From: Dactylis glomerata
Lineage: Eukaryota; Streptophyta; Magnoliopsida; Poales; Poaceae
Assembly: GCA_007115705.1 (NCBI GenBank)
Contig: QXEO01000434.1
Location: forward strand, 930,001 to 994,000
DNA: 64,000 bases
Reading direction: 5' to 3'
Below, one piece after another: positions 55,208-64,000 of the stretch. Each line of letters opens with the position of its first letter. Position 1 is the first letter of the stretch. The notes beneath the pieces were generated by a model. That model saw only the letters and a list, made by a program, of their open reading frames with translations. It was not told where the DNA came from and searched no databases. A program made the translations under genes and the position numbers.

Positions 55208-55303
55208 TTTCAGACAAGGGCTTGGACAAAACTGAGGAAAAACTAAGGAGCTGGGGAAAACTGAGTACAACTAAGGACCCGAGCGCACGAAAATAGAAAT
55301 CCC
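55208..55303 (-). repeat. Right terminal inverted repeat of MULE
   Basis: Inverse of 43361-43456 with four mismatches, followed by ATATTTTTA at 55304-55312. Confidence 0.93.
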
Positions 55304-57146
55304 ATATTTTTATTACTTCATGCATTATGCGTTTTTCTTGGAGCGTCAGTTGTCTTTAGTTTTCTGTTTTGTTTAGATTTTTTTGCTGCAATAAATGGTT
55401 GGACCCCAACAAATTCCTTTTGGAGAAGTTGCCTTGCTTTTCATTTGCTAAGAACACTCCGTTTTTCACTCTTATCGTTCAATGAGTGTTCTCTTTTTCT
55501 GCTACTGCGTTTAGCTTTTATTTTTCGCCTTGATTTTCGTTCAGATCTTATTATATCTTTGCATCAAGGTGTATTTTGACCTCTGGTCCATGTTGGCATT
55601 CATCAAAAGAGTTGTTTTAAAAGGTTCGAATGGTGTTGGAAAAGAGAAAAAGCTTTATGCAAAAAAGTGGTACAAAAAGGAGCTTGTGTAGACTGCGGCC
55701 TAGGCTTTTGCATGTCGTGCTTGATGTCTTTTTGATAGTATGCTTAGTGGTTTTGCTGTAGCATGACTTGTCTCAAATGACTGAGATTGCTTAATGAGCC
55801 TTTGAAAAAATCATGCGTTGTTTTAATTATTTGGAAGCATTATTTTGGTTTTCTCCTTTGATGCTTTATTTGGGTTGACTTGGCGCATGCTCACACATGT
55901 TTGACTCATACAAAGTCTCCATAAGCCTCCAAGATCTTTTAGATTTTGACTTTTGATGCTATCTTATGCTTCTTTTAATGTTGCTTTGTCGCTCTACATG
56001 ATTATGGCCGTTATTGCTCTCTTAGTTGGTCGCTCCCAGTCTTTTGCTAGCCCTCACTTTGTACTGAGTATGAGCTCTACTCGTGCATCCAACTCCTAAA
56101 AACCAAGTTTGCCAGTGTATCCACTATAAATTCCTATGCATGGTATTTGTAAGCCATTCCAAGTAAATTTTCATGTGCTACCTTTCAAAACTTTCAACTA
56201 CTTCTCATTTTGTGCCACTGTTTTTAGCTCATGGGGACGTAGTGGTCGAAATTGCTATCTTCCATATTAAATTAAGTACCCCTCGACTAGGCAGCTTCAT
56301 CTTCTCGTCATTAATTTTGCAAGGGAGCTGGTCAGACCATTGTAATCTAATTCTTAAAAAAGGCACTCCTCCATGGTATGTGAATGTTGGTGGGCACCCG
56401 ATGGAATCGGTTAGCCATGGTTTGAGAAAGGATAAAAGGTGAGGAGGAGTGCCAAAGCTTTATAAAAGAGCACCAATGTGCCAAATTTTCAAAGAACTCG
56501 AAACCGCTCTCACTTGTTTATTATGGAAGATAGTAAGTCCCCATTGCCAGTCGTTGACATGAAACAACCACCTCTCAAAATAAATTTTTATCTCTGTTTT
56601 ACAAATGAAAAGCTCTAGCACATGTTTAATCACTGCTTCCCTCCGCAAAGGGCCTTTCTTTTACTTTTAAGTTGAGTCACCATCTTCTATCTTTATGCAC
56701 CGTCTAAGAGAGCATAGTTGTCATTCTGAGTATAATGTGCATTGTCCCAAAGTTTTCATTGATTGATTCATGATGTTGGTTTCATTTGTTCTTAAATTAC
56801 TTGTATCTAGTCGCCCTCTTAAACTTGAAGGTGTCCTATGCATTTATGTTTTGCTCTCTCATGAAGGACAAGCTGAAAACCATTTGTATGTTTTTCCATA
56901 TGATTTGAAAACACGTTTGACTTTCATTGTTTCATTTTTCATGATCTTTTGTTTGTGTTCTTTTTCATGTTATAACATGGTTACTAAGTTTCTTCTATCA
57001 AGATTATATCTTTCATGCCCATGTTTTAAGTTCTTTTGATCCTAGTGCACAACGCTTACATAGATGATCAAGATTGTGTAGGTGCATGTCACCTCAAAAA
57101 TTATTTCTTTTGTCATCACTTACCTACTCCAGGACGAGCAGGAGTT
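55304..57146 (+). other. Non-coding 3' half of C, part after the MULE
   Basis: It continues C's interior and matches D closely. About 56269-56355 holds roughly 88 bases (CTCGACTAGGCAGCTTCATC and onwards) absent from D, ending in an A-run. No gene supported. Confidence 0.7.
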
Positions 57147-57160
57147 AAGCTTGGTGATGC
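57147..57160 (+). other. Polypurine tract of C
   Basis: AAGCTTGGTGATGC has one G-to-T change relative to A and D, next to the 3' LTR. Confidence 0.7.
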
Positions 57161-58808
57161 TGATACGTCTCAAACGTATCTATAATTTTTTGATGCTTCA
57201 TGCTTGTTTTCACACCATTTGCTTAGTGTTTCGTTACACTTCGTGGCATTTTTATGCATTTTCCGAAACTAACCTATTAACAAGATGCCACTGTGCCAGT
57301 TCCCTGTTTTCTGCTATTTTTGTGTTTCATAAAAGTTACACAGGAAATATTCTCGGAATTGGACGAAACAAAAGCCGAACATCCAGAAATTTACCGAAGC
57401 TTCCAGAGAACTGAAGAGGAGACGGAACGGAGCCAGGAGGTGGTCTCACCACCAGGGGGCGCGGCCCAGGGCCTGGCCACGCCGCCCTATGGTGAGCCCC
57501 ACCTGGCCGACTTCTAACGCTGCCCCTTCGCCTATAAAGACCCCCCGATGGGAAAAACCTAAAGACCCGATCACTTTTCCAGAAACACATCGCGATCCGC
57601 TGCTGTCGTCGACCCGAGATCGGGAGGGTCCAGAAGCTCTTCCCGGCACCCTGCCAGAGAGGGGAATCGCCACCGGAGGTCTTCTTCATCGCCATGCTTG
57701 CCTCCGGCGCGGCGAGTGAGTAGTCTACCTTGGACTATGGGTCCATAGCAGTAGCTAGATGGTTGTCTTCTCCACCATGTGCTTCATGTTTAGATCTCGT
57801 GAGCGTCCTTACATTATCGAGATCACCGTTATGTAATTCTACATGTTGTGTTTGTTGGGATCCGATAAATATTGGTGTTATGATTGAGTTGATGTGCTGA
57901 ATATTATCTTATGTTATCTCTATGTTGTTTATGATCTTGCATGCTCTCTGTTGTTAGTAGCTATCTTGGCCGAGTAGATACTAGTGACTCCAAGAGGGGA
58001 TATTTATGCTCGATAGTTGCGTTCATGCCTCTATTGACTCTGGGGGAGTGACAAAAACCTCTAAGGTTGTAGATGTGCTGTTGCCACTAGGGAGAAAACA
58101 ACATTCTTATGCCCAAGGGCATATTCTTTGTTTACATTACACACTTTGCTTAATGCAGTTATCTGTTGTTCGCAACTTAATACTTGTGGGGTTCTCGGAT
58201 TGATTCCCCGTGAGTGGATTATTAGTCATAGATGTAGTTGGATGGCGGTCTATGTATCTTGTTGTAATGCCCAGAGTAAATCTCATAGTGATCCTCTTGA
58301 CATATCACATTATCTTTATTCTATCAATTGCCCAACTATAATTTGTTTACCCAGCATGTGTTATTTTATCTTATGGAGAGACACCACTAGTGAACTGTGG
58401 ACCCCGGTCCTATCTCCATTATATTGCTATCACCTGTTTACTTTACTCGCATTGTTTACTTTACTCGCATACTACTATTGCTTTCCACTTGATATGCTCA
58501 TTCCTTTGTTTACAACAAACCGGTGAGATTGACAACCTCATCGTAAGTTGGGAGCAAAGTATTTGGTTGTGTTGTGTGCAGGTTCCACGTTGCTACTAGT
58601 TGAAGACGCGCTAACATGTTATTGTTAACGGTGCCCTTGTTGGAGTGTCACTAGGCTAGCAAGCATCACCTTCTGGAGTTTGGCTTTTTCCTGGATTCGA
58701 CATACCTTGGTTTCTTATTGAGGGAAAAGCTTGCTGCTATGCTCATCATACCTTCCTCTTGGGGTTCCCAACTGGACGGTGAAAAGCCATCAACACCGTG
58801 CCGCATCA
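57161..58808 (+). repeat. 3' LTR of C
   Basis: A 1648-bp LTR closely matching 38702-40326. One 20-bp tandem duplication (TTTACTTTACTCGCATTG near 58440) explains part of the length difference. Confidence 0.93.
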
Positions 58809-58813
58809 GACGC

Positions 58814-60483
58814 CGCGGATCAACCCACAAGGAATCAGTATCTTTCGACACTCTACCCAGAGCTGTAATTTGCTTGGAAACCCGACGACCCTCATCAGCG
58901 GGATTCAAACAAGTACCTGGAGAATGCAAAAAAATATCAGAATAAGAAGTCGACACAAAAAACTCAGTAGGAAACTCAAAGGGATTTCAAGAAAACTTAC
59001 ATTTCAGCTGCTCACATGCTGACTCGATAATCTCAACAAGATAAGAATCACATTCTTCGAGATGCATGACCTTGGCTACCAGACCAGACACTTGATCTTC
59101 AAGCAAAGATACTCGCCTCATCAAGCTATAAGATTTCCCAGCCTGTTCCAAGGCAGACTTTGCTTGACTCTTCACCAACGCCAAGCGACCTTCGAGGTCT
59201 GAAATCCTCGACAAATATTCAGCACATTGACAAGAGGAGCGAGGAGGAGACTGAGCCCCAGAAGTCGACATGTTGGCATGTGGCGAGTCGCGATCGCGAT
59301 CCGATGACCCACCGGCATATCCAGGCTGGAAAACAAGGGGATAAAAGAAACACAACTCAAAACACATTGGATGGCCAGACAAAACACTTCATAGAGAAAA
59401 CTATTTATGGAAAGTACACAAGTGTTCCCTCTAGAATATCGCCAAAAGAGGAAAATGTATACTACATCAGCTCCAAAGAATGGAAATTACAAGAGAAGGC
59501 TAAATTCTACGCCACCTCAGCAGCAGGCTCTGTGGTGGTAGAAGGCGCAGAAGAATCAGCAGCAGCACTTGGCGGAGGCATCGAAGAACTTGGCACATGA
59601 GTCGAGGAACTAGGCGCAAGAGTTGAAGAAGCCGCCAAGGAGTGATAAGAGACACAATGCCTGGCGCGTACTCCTTCGCCTTATTGAAGAACCCAAGCAG
59701 TTCTAAAAGAGGACGAGCATAGGAAGAGCTAATCTTCTCCCAATCTACCTCTTCGCCATGCGACTGAGCAAGTGCAATCGCCCCTTCGACACCCCGTTTT
59801 ACCAATCTGTGCTTAATTGCAAGCATAGGATCTTCGAGGGTATCGAAGGCCTCGGCAAGCTTTTTGAGGTTGTCGACTGGCATCTCCTCTTTCTTCTTCG
59901 GCCACAACCCGACAAACATACGCATCAGCACGCGACGAGTCAGTTGAAGAACTTCCTGGACTAATTTCCAGTTCGATTCCAGCAAATCCACCGCAGCTAG
60001 CAAAGGATCTTTAGTATCTGGCTGCCAAAGTTTCCAAGATACTCCAATTTTCTCTACTGCACCACAGACAAGCCAAAGAAAGCAAACAAAATGTCAGCAA
60101 TACAAATCTGAGCAAGAAGCCAAAAAATAACAACACGACACTTACTGCCAACAAGAACTGAAATCTTGTCAAGCCGCTCGGATATAGCTCGCTCTCGTTG
60201 GACTGGCTTCTGATCAGCATCGGAAAGTGCCTTCTCAGCTTTTTTTGCCTTGGTCTCTGCTAACTTAGCGACCTTCTCACCAGCAACCTTTGCGGCATTT
60301 GCACCTTCCCAAGCTTCTCTAGCAGCATTAAGTTCGGCTTCCAGAGCCGATATGCGAGCATTGGCCGCGGTCAAAGCGACTACAATTCAGAAAAGAAAAA
60401 GGAGAGATAGTAGGAATCATGGGAAGACACAAGAACAAGTAGGAGCCACAGCACAAAACAGACATACCTTGAGAGGCTTGAGC
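58814..60483 (-). pseudogene. H antisense extra ORF, upstream exons (coiled-coil)
   Basis: A spliced minus-strand gene. Exon remnants: 60468-60483 (cut by K), 60146-60379, about 59516-60056, 59001-59325, and 58814-58916, which continues beyond element C at 38701. Introns are GT-AG and phases agree between exons. Content: a helical Ala/Glu/Lys-rich stretch (ARISALEAELNAAREAWEGA), then AEAFDTLEDPMLAIKHRLVK and SHGEEVDWEKISSSYARPLL, a Ser/Pro-rich segment after a one-base shift near 59645, a second coiled coil (LEGRLALVKSQAKSALEQ), then the C-terminal domain. This resembles the C-terminal half of proteins that begin with the PF04195 domain, as in K. The join from the Ser/Pro segment to 59325 uses a weak donor and is tentative. 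Confidence 0.62.
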
Positions 60484-61422
60484 TGTCGTCGTGGTGAAAC
60501 AACATATGCCATAGGATGGCTTAAATGGGGGCCGACTAGATGCTGGAGGATTCGGGAGAGGGGAACGAGCTAAAGAGCCCGACAGAAAGGAACGCAGATC
60601 TACCCAGGTTCGGGGCTCTCGTAAGGAGATAACACCCCTACTCCTGCTCTACTTGCTTTATATACTTGGATCGATGGAGTATACAACACTGGTGCTCCCA
60701 AGCTTTCTGCTAGAGGAGGAAGATGAACTGCTAAGTGTAGGAATACTCTGTCACCAACAAACCTCCCCCCCCCTTGCTAGGACTCCCTGTGCCACCTTAT
60801 ATAGTGGTGGCCAGGGTTACAACGGTCATAGGAGACCAGGAGACACCAACTACACTCCAAACAGGACTTGCTGTCGAGGGCAGACGCCCATGACTTTCTC
60901 CCTGATTGCTCTCGATGGGACTCACCTTGCTGTACCTTGTACTTCCAGGACTGTGACCTTACCACTCTGAGGTAAGCTTGTACTTGTGCACAGTGAGGGT
61001 AGGTAACCTCCACTGTGCACCCTGCCATCATACCCTGCTACCATGCTTGGATGTTTTCTTCCTTGATTGTAGCGATGTGACACCTTGGTTGACTTAAGTA
61101 TCCCGGATATGAACGTTGGCCATATCCAGGACATATATGCTGGACCAACGATCTACGAAGGTCGGGTAATCCGGCCTCCCTGTTCCTGCACAACACATCA
61201 AAATAGATAGGCCGGCATATCTGAGTATATGCCGGCACTCCTCAGTCAGTATTCTGGTTAATCCGGCATATCCAAGTATCAGCCGGGATACACACATATG
61301 CCGGCCTGGCCGATGCTCTTTATGTTCCGGCCAGGCCCTTCCTTGGTCAACCGATATAAAGTCAACCATGAGCCTTGTACCTTTCTAGTCTCTTGACCCT
61401 ATCGGGGGTCATCCCCCCGACA
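60484..61422 (-). repeat. 3' LTR of K
   Basis: This 939-bp LTR reads TGTCGGGGGGATGACCC from 61422 and ends CACGACGACA at 60484, giving TGTCG/CGACA ends. TATATAAGG on the minus strand is at 60795-60803. A run of ten C residues lies near 60766. The U3 part carries several CCGGCATAT copies. Confidence 0.72.
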
Positions 61423-61435
61423 CTAGTCCCCGAAG
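61423..61435 (-). other. Candidate polypurine tract of K
   Basis: On the minus strand CTTCGGGGACTAG directly precedes the LTR start. It is purine-rich but not perfect; it supports the minus orientation. Confidence 0.5.
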
Positions 61436-62457
61436 CTGCCGAGGTTCCCCAGTCATAACTGTGGAGCCTCGACAGGTTCAACATACCTTTCTTCATTATA
61501 CCCCGGCGATCAGATTATATGCCGGCACATCCGCACATATGCCGGCTACTGTTCCTCTTCCAAAAGTTATTCCGGCCGGTCCCGAGGGTATTCCAGACGG
61601 AACATATATATCTAGCAGTTATTTCGACATATAGACGAGTCTTCCTCGAGAAGCCACGCCTGACAGTTTGCATCGAAACTTGTAACTGCCCTGTCACCTC
61701 GAACGGTCACACGACGTGACGGTTCACAGCGCAGTTACTCCTGGCCATCATTGCGTCGTGGCTCGGTTACAGGAACCGCCGCCCCACTCCGCGCCGCCAC
61801 GTGGCGCCTCGCCGCAGAAACGGTCGGGGGAGTGGAGCACTTCCCTCCCCACGACCCTTACCTGGCAGACATATAAATAGGGCGGCGGGGGTAAACTTAT
61901 CTTTTTACCCCACACCATCGTCCTCCTCCTCTGCTCATCTGCCTCCTACTCTTCCCCGCCGGACCGAAGAACAGGAGAACAGCATCGCCGCCGCCGTCGT
62001 CCCTGCTCCCCGCCGACGCCGACGCCTCGACGACGCCCGACACCTCAGTCGACGACGCCGCCGCCGCCGCATCTCTCCTTCGCGACATTGTTGGGAGATT
62101 GAACCTTCTCCTGTACGCCCGCCGCTCCATTGTCTCCGGTGAGATCATCCTTTGTTCTTTCTTTCTCATGCTTTTCTATAGCCTCGCATCGGTAGCCACA
62201 CTTGCACAGATCTGCAGCAGTTTCTCTGCTTATTTTCCCTTTGATTTGACTAGCATTGCTAGCAACGCTCGCAGGTGTTCTTCCTTAGAGGTTTTACCCT
62301 TGTTTGTTTCCTGTTTTAACTATTTCGGTAGATCTTCTATCTCTGCTAACATTGGTGAGGGCGGTATGCCGGAGAGACTAACCTCCCTCTTTTCTCCGGC
62401 CTTGATAGGATTAACATCACGGGACTCCGGCTCTCACGCCTTGTCCCGGCCATTAAG
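61436..62457 (+). promoter_or_regulatory. Promoter and leader of K's extra gene
   Basis: TATAAATAG at 61872-61880 gives a likely transcription start near 61905. Copies of CATATGCCGGC occur at about 61520-61550. A possible 5'-leader intron starts GTGAGATC near 62139. The ATG at 62458 follows. The GC-rich 61920-62090 stretch is leader, with no supported frame. Confidence 0.55.
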
Positions 62458-63426
62458 ATGGCATCTTCGAGCATGACGGGTACCTCGGCCTCGGAGGAAG
62501 ATAACTCGGCCCGGGTCCAAGGACGCTCCGGCTGGGAGGGGTCGGAGGTCACCCCGGCCGACATATCCTGGGTCACCTCCACCAGGAGAGTACCGGAGGG
62601 AGTTGCATGCCGGCTACCGGCGGGAGAGATCGCGCCGGCACCCAAACCCGGCGAACGCGTCGTCTTCATCGCTCACTTCGAGCGGGGTTTCGGCCTGCCG
62701 GTGTCGGACTTCTTTCGGGACATCCTCGACACCTACGATCTACAACCTCATCATATCCCGGCCAATGCCGTGATGATCCTCTCCGCCTTCGCTGCTTTTT
62801 GCGAAGGCTATGCCGGCATAGAGCCTTTATCCCAAGGCTGGGCGAAGTACTTCCAACTGCGGAAGCAAGTCATCCAAGAGCCGCCCCGGAGCAAGGATGA
62901 GCCGCAGGAGACAGCCCAGGAGAAGAAGGACCGCCCCATGATCTTATGCGGCGCGGCGACCATCATGTCCCGGAAGGGCTCGGACTTCCCCAAGGTGGAG
63001 CTCCTTGAGTCTTGCAAGAAGTGGCAGAAAAGCTTCTTCTACGTCAAGAACACCACCGACGAGGATCTGCTCAACCTGCCGCCATTTGTGGACGAGCCAC
63101 CTTTGGCCATGAAGAATTGGACTTACAACCCGAAGAACTCGGTGATGCCGGTGAACGCGCTCCACCGGGTTAAGGGCGAGCTCCGGGATGCCGGCCTTAC
63201 CCCTCAAGATCTGGTGGCCTGCTATATCAGCCGGCGCGTCTCCCCTCTGCAGCGCCGGTCACACAAGATCTGCCAGATGAGCGGGCCCATGGACCCTACC
63301 CGGCACTCCACACATGAGCTGACTCCGGCCGACATTCTGCGGTGGATCAAGGACGTCTGCAAGTCCTCTCAGGCCACCTTTGCCTGGGGGCTAGAACCAT
63401 ATAGCCGGGATAGGCCCGCCCCAACG
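62458..63426 (+). CDS. K extra gene, exon 1: putative gypsy-type transposon (PF04195-like) protein
   Basis: ATG at 62458 (MASSSMTGTSASEED) opens a 323-codon exon ending ACG|GTAAAC. The core matches the grass putative gypsy-type transposon domain: VVFIAHFERGFGLPVSDFF, YDLQPHHIPANAVMILSAF and CEGYAGIEPLSQGWAKYFQL. A second conserved part follows (WQKSFFYVKNT, LPPFVDEPP, ADILRWIKDVCKS). No stop or frameshift is seen. The gene has its own TATA box and lies antisense to K, next to its 3' LTR. Such proteins have no known catalytic activity. Length so far and domain order are normal for the family; the C-terminal coiled coil is expected beyond the window. Confidence 0.85.
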
Positions 63427-63580
63427 GTAAACACCTCGGCCAACAAATACTCTTTTACCCGGCACATAGATACTTAAGCCGACACATATCTATTTATCGA
63501 CATATATTATGCCTGATCCCGGCATACCTCTTGCACCGGCATATTCCTTGCTTCTGACCAATTTACTCTGCATTATGCAG
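63427..63580 (+). other. Intron of K's extra gene
   Basis: GTAAAC to CATTATGCAG, 154 bases, phase 0. It contains three further CCGGCAT/CCGGCACAT copies like those in the promoter. Frames reading through it stop at 63475. Confidence 0.75.
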
Positions 63581-64000
63581 AAGTTCAGCTTCCAGGGTAT
63601 GGAGAACTCCCGGATCAAGATCGCGGTAGACCGCAGTGTTGCGGATGTTGAAGATCCGGACCATTGGGACAAGCTGCCCCGGAACACCCGTGCTGCCGCT
63701 GCCGCGGGTAAGGCCTCTTCATTCCGGCATTCCACTCAAGACTGGAGTGACCCTGACCTCGATGAAGATTGCCAGACGTTTATCTGCCCGACACCTCTTG
63801 CTTATGCTTTTCCAAAAACACCTGTTGCTTACGCCTTTCCAATGCCGTCCTCAGCTATCCCGGACGACATGGTTGTCGACGCCGCCCCTCTGAACCAGGG
63901 ACCTCCTTCCACCGGTGGACGTTCCGGCCGGAAGCGAGGCGTGAAGCCCCAACCCGACACACCTCAGCAACAGAAGAGGCAGAAGGTTGGCGTGCCTTTT
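63581..64000 (+). CDS. K extra gene, exon 2 (cut by window edge)
   Basis: After the acceptor the frame reads KFSFQGMENSRIKIAVDRS and HWDKLPRNTRAAAAAGKAS and stays open for 140 codons to the last base. An internal duplication encodes TPLAYAFPK then TPVAYAFPM. The end is basic (GRKRGVKPQ, QQKRQKVG), a likely nuclear-localisation type sequence by composition. Confidence 0.8.

Larger units (their letters stand above)
43361..55303 (+). mobile_element. Pack-MULE carrying two plant gene fragments
   Basis: Terminal inverted repeats of 96 bp (43361-43456 and 55208-55303) differ at four positions. They are flanked by a perfect 9-bp duplication ATATTTTTA (43352-43360 and 55304-55312), diagnostic of Mutator-like elements. 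Without the nested element D it is about 5.1 kb. No MURA-type transposase is visible. It carries a DUF295/F-box gene (minus) and a B3-domain gene (plus), both with introns, so they were captured as DNA rather than as cDNA. Confidence 0.94.
38702..58808 (+). mobile_element. Athila-type gag-protease-only retrotransposon C
   Basis: Borders are TGATACG at 38702 and GCATCA at 58808, with perfect GACGC duplications (38697-38701 and 58809-58813). LTRs are 38702-40326 and 57161-58808. Its own DNA is about 8.15 kb; the rest is a Pack-MULE (43361-55303) in the non-coding part. It encodes only a frame-shifted gag-protease. It interrupts the antisense gene of H. Confidence 0.95.
20846..60483 (+). mobile_element. 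Host Gypsy element H, in three pieces
   Basis: This is the oldest layer, present as 20846-22590, 38099-38701 and 58809-60483; everything between belongs to younger insertions B and C. In order H holds truncated gag, protease, then in opposite orientation a spliced coiled-coil ORF. There is no RT, RNase H or integrase between protease and the antisense ORF, only about 380 bases, so H was non-autonomous or lost pol. Both of H's LTRs would lie outside the window: its left part beyond G1 and its right part beyond K. Sense gag with an antisense extra ORF near the 3' end is a known arrangement in Tat-lineage Ty3/Gypsy elements; the lineage is my inference. Confidence 0.75.
60484..64000 (-). mobile_element. 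Gypsy element K (runs off the right edge)
   Basis: Only the 3' end on the minus strand is inside: LTR 60484-61422 and about 2.6 kb of interior. It interrupts the first visible exon of H's antisense gene. The left flank TGAGC (60479-60483) is the expected target duplication but its partner is outside. Orientation is inferred from a purine-rich tract upstream of TGTCGGGGGG and from a minus-strand TATA box in the LTR. Its extra gene is on the opposite strand, as in H. Confidence 0.72.

Noticed and set aside
60484..61422. Solo LTR
   Set aside because: The right flank (CTAGT) does not match the left flank (TGAGC), and a purine-rich tract plus further related sequence follow, so it is better read as the 3' LTR of a longer element K.

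Overview
This window is repeat DNA from a large grass genome, most likely a Triticeae (wheat, Aegilops, barley or rye type). The evidence is LTRs opening with TGATACGTCTC, Del/Tekay-, Athila- and Tat-like Ty3/Gypsy proteins, a CACTA element with AGTCCCGGTT subterminal motifs, and almost complete filling by nested transposons. I found no resident single-copy host gene and no tRNA or rRNA gene. The only host-type genes are two captured inside a Mutator-like element.

Layout. The oldest layer visible is a Ty3/Gypsy element H (+ strand). Its remnants lie at 20846-22590, 38099-38701 and 58809-60483. They hold a decayed gag, a protease, and on the opposite strand a spliced coiled-coil extra ORF, with no RT or integrase. 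Four insertions split or flank H: (1) G1, a minus-strand Del/Tekay-type chromovirus (<1-20845) with 3.4-kb LTRs, an extra ORF before gag, and a gag-pol broken by a CACTA element (3708-14477); (2) B, a minus-strand gag-protease-only element (22591-38098), itself split by A (23935-30938); (3) C, a plus-strand gag-protease-only element (38702-58808), split by a Pack-MULE (43361-55303), which is split by D (46437-53261); (4) K (60484 to the window end), a minus-strand element with a plus-strand spliced gene of the putative gypsy-type transposon family (PF04195-like). Exact target-site duplications fix most borders: TCA for the CACTA, CATTT for B, GACGC for C, ATATTTTTA for the MULE, GTAAT for D. 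Deepest nesting is H > C > MULE > D.

How the parts work together. The CACTA looks structurally complete: matching termini, an uninterrupted TNP2-type transposase, and a seven-exon second gene whose phases close exactly and which ends in a C48 (Ulp1-like) cysteine-protease domain. B and C encode only gag-protease. A and D encode only a small protein with a hydrophobic C-terminus. All four share a tRNA-Asp-type primer site and a large non-coding 3' half, so they would depend on enzymes made elsewhere. The Pack-MULE carries a DUF295/F-box gene and a B3-domain gene pointing outward. Nothing here has been compared with a database; family names come from recognised motifs, and finer family names are not claimed.
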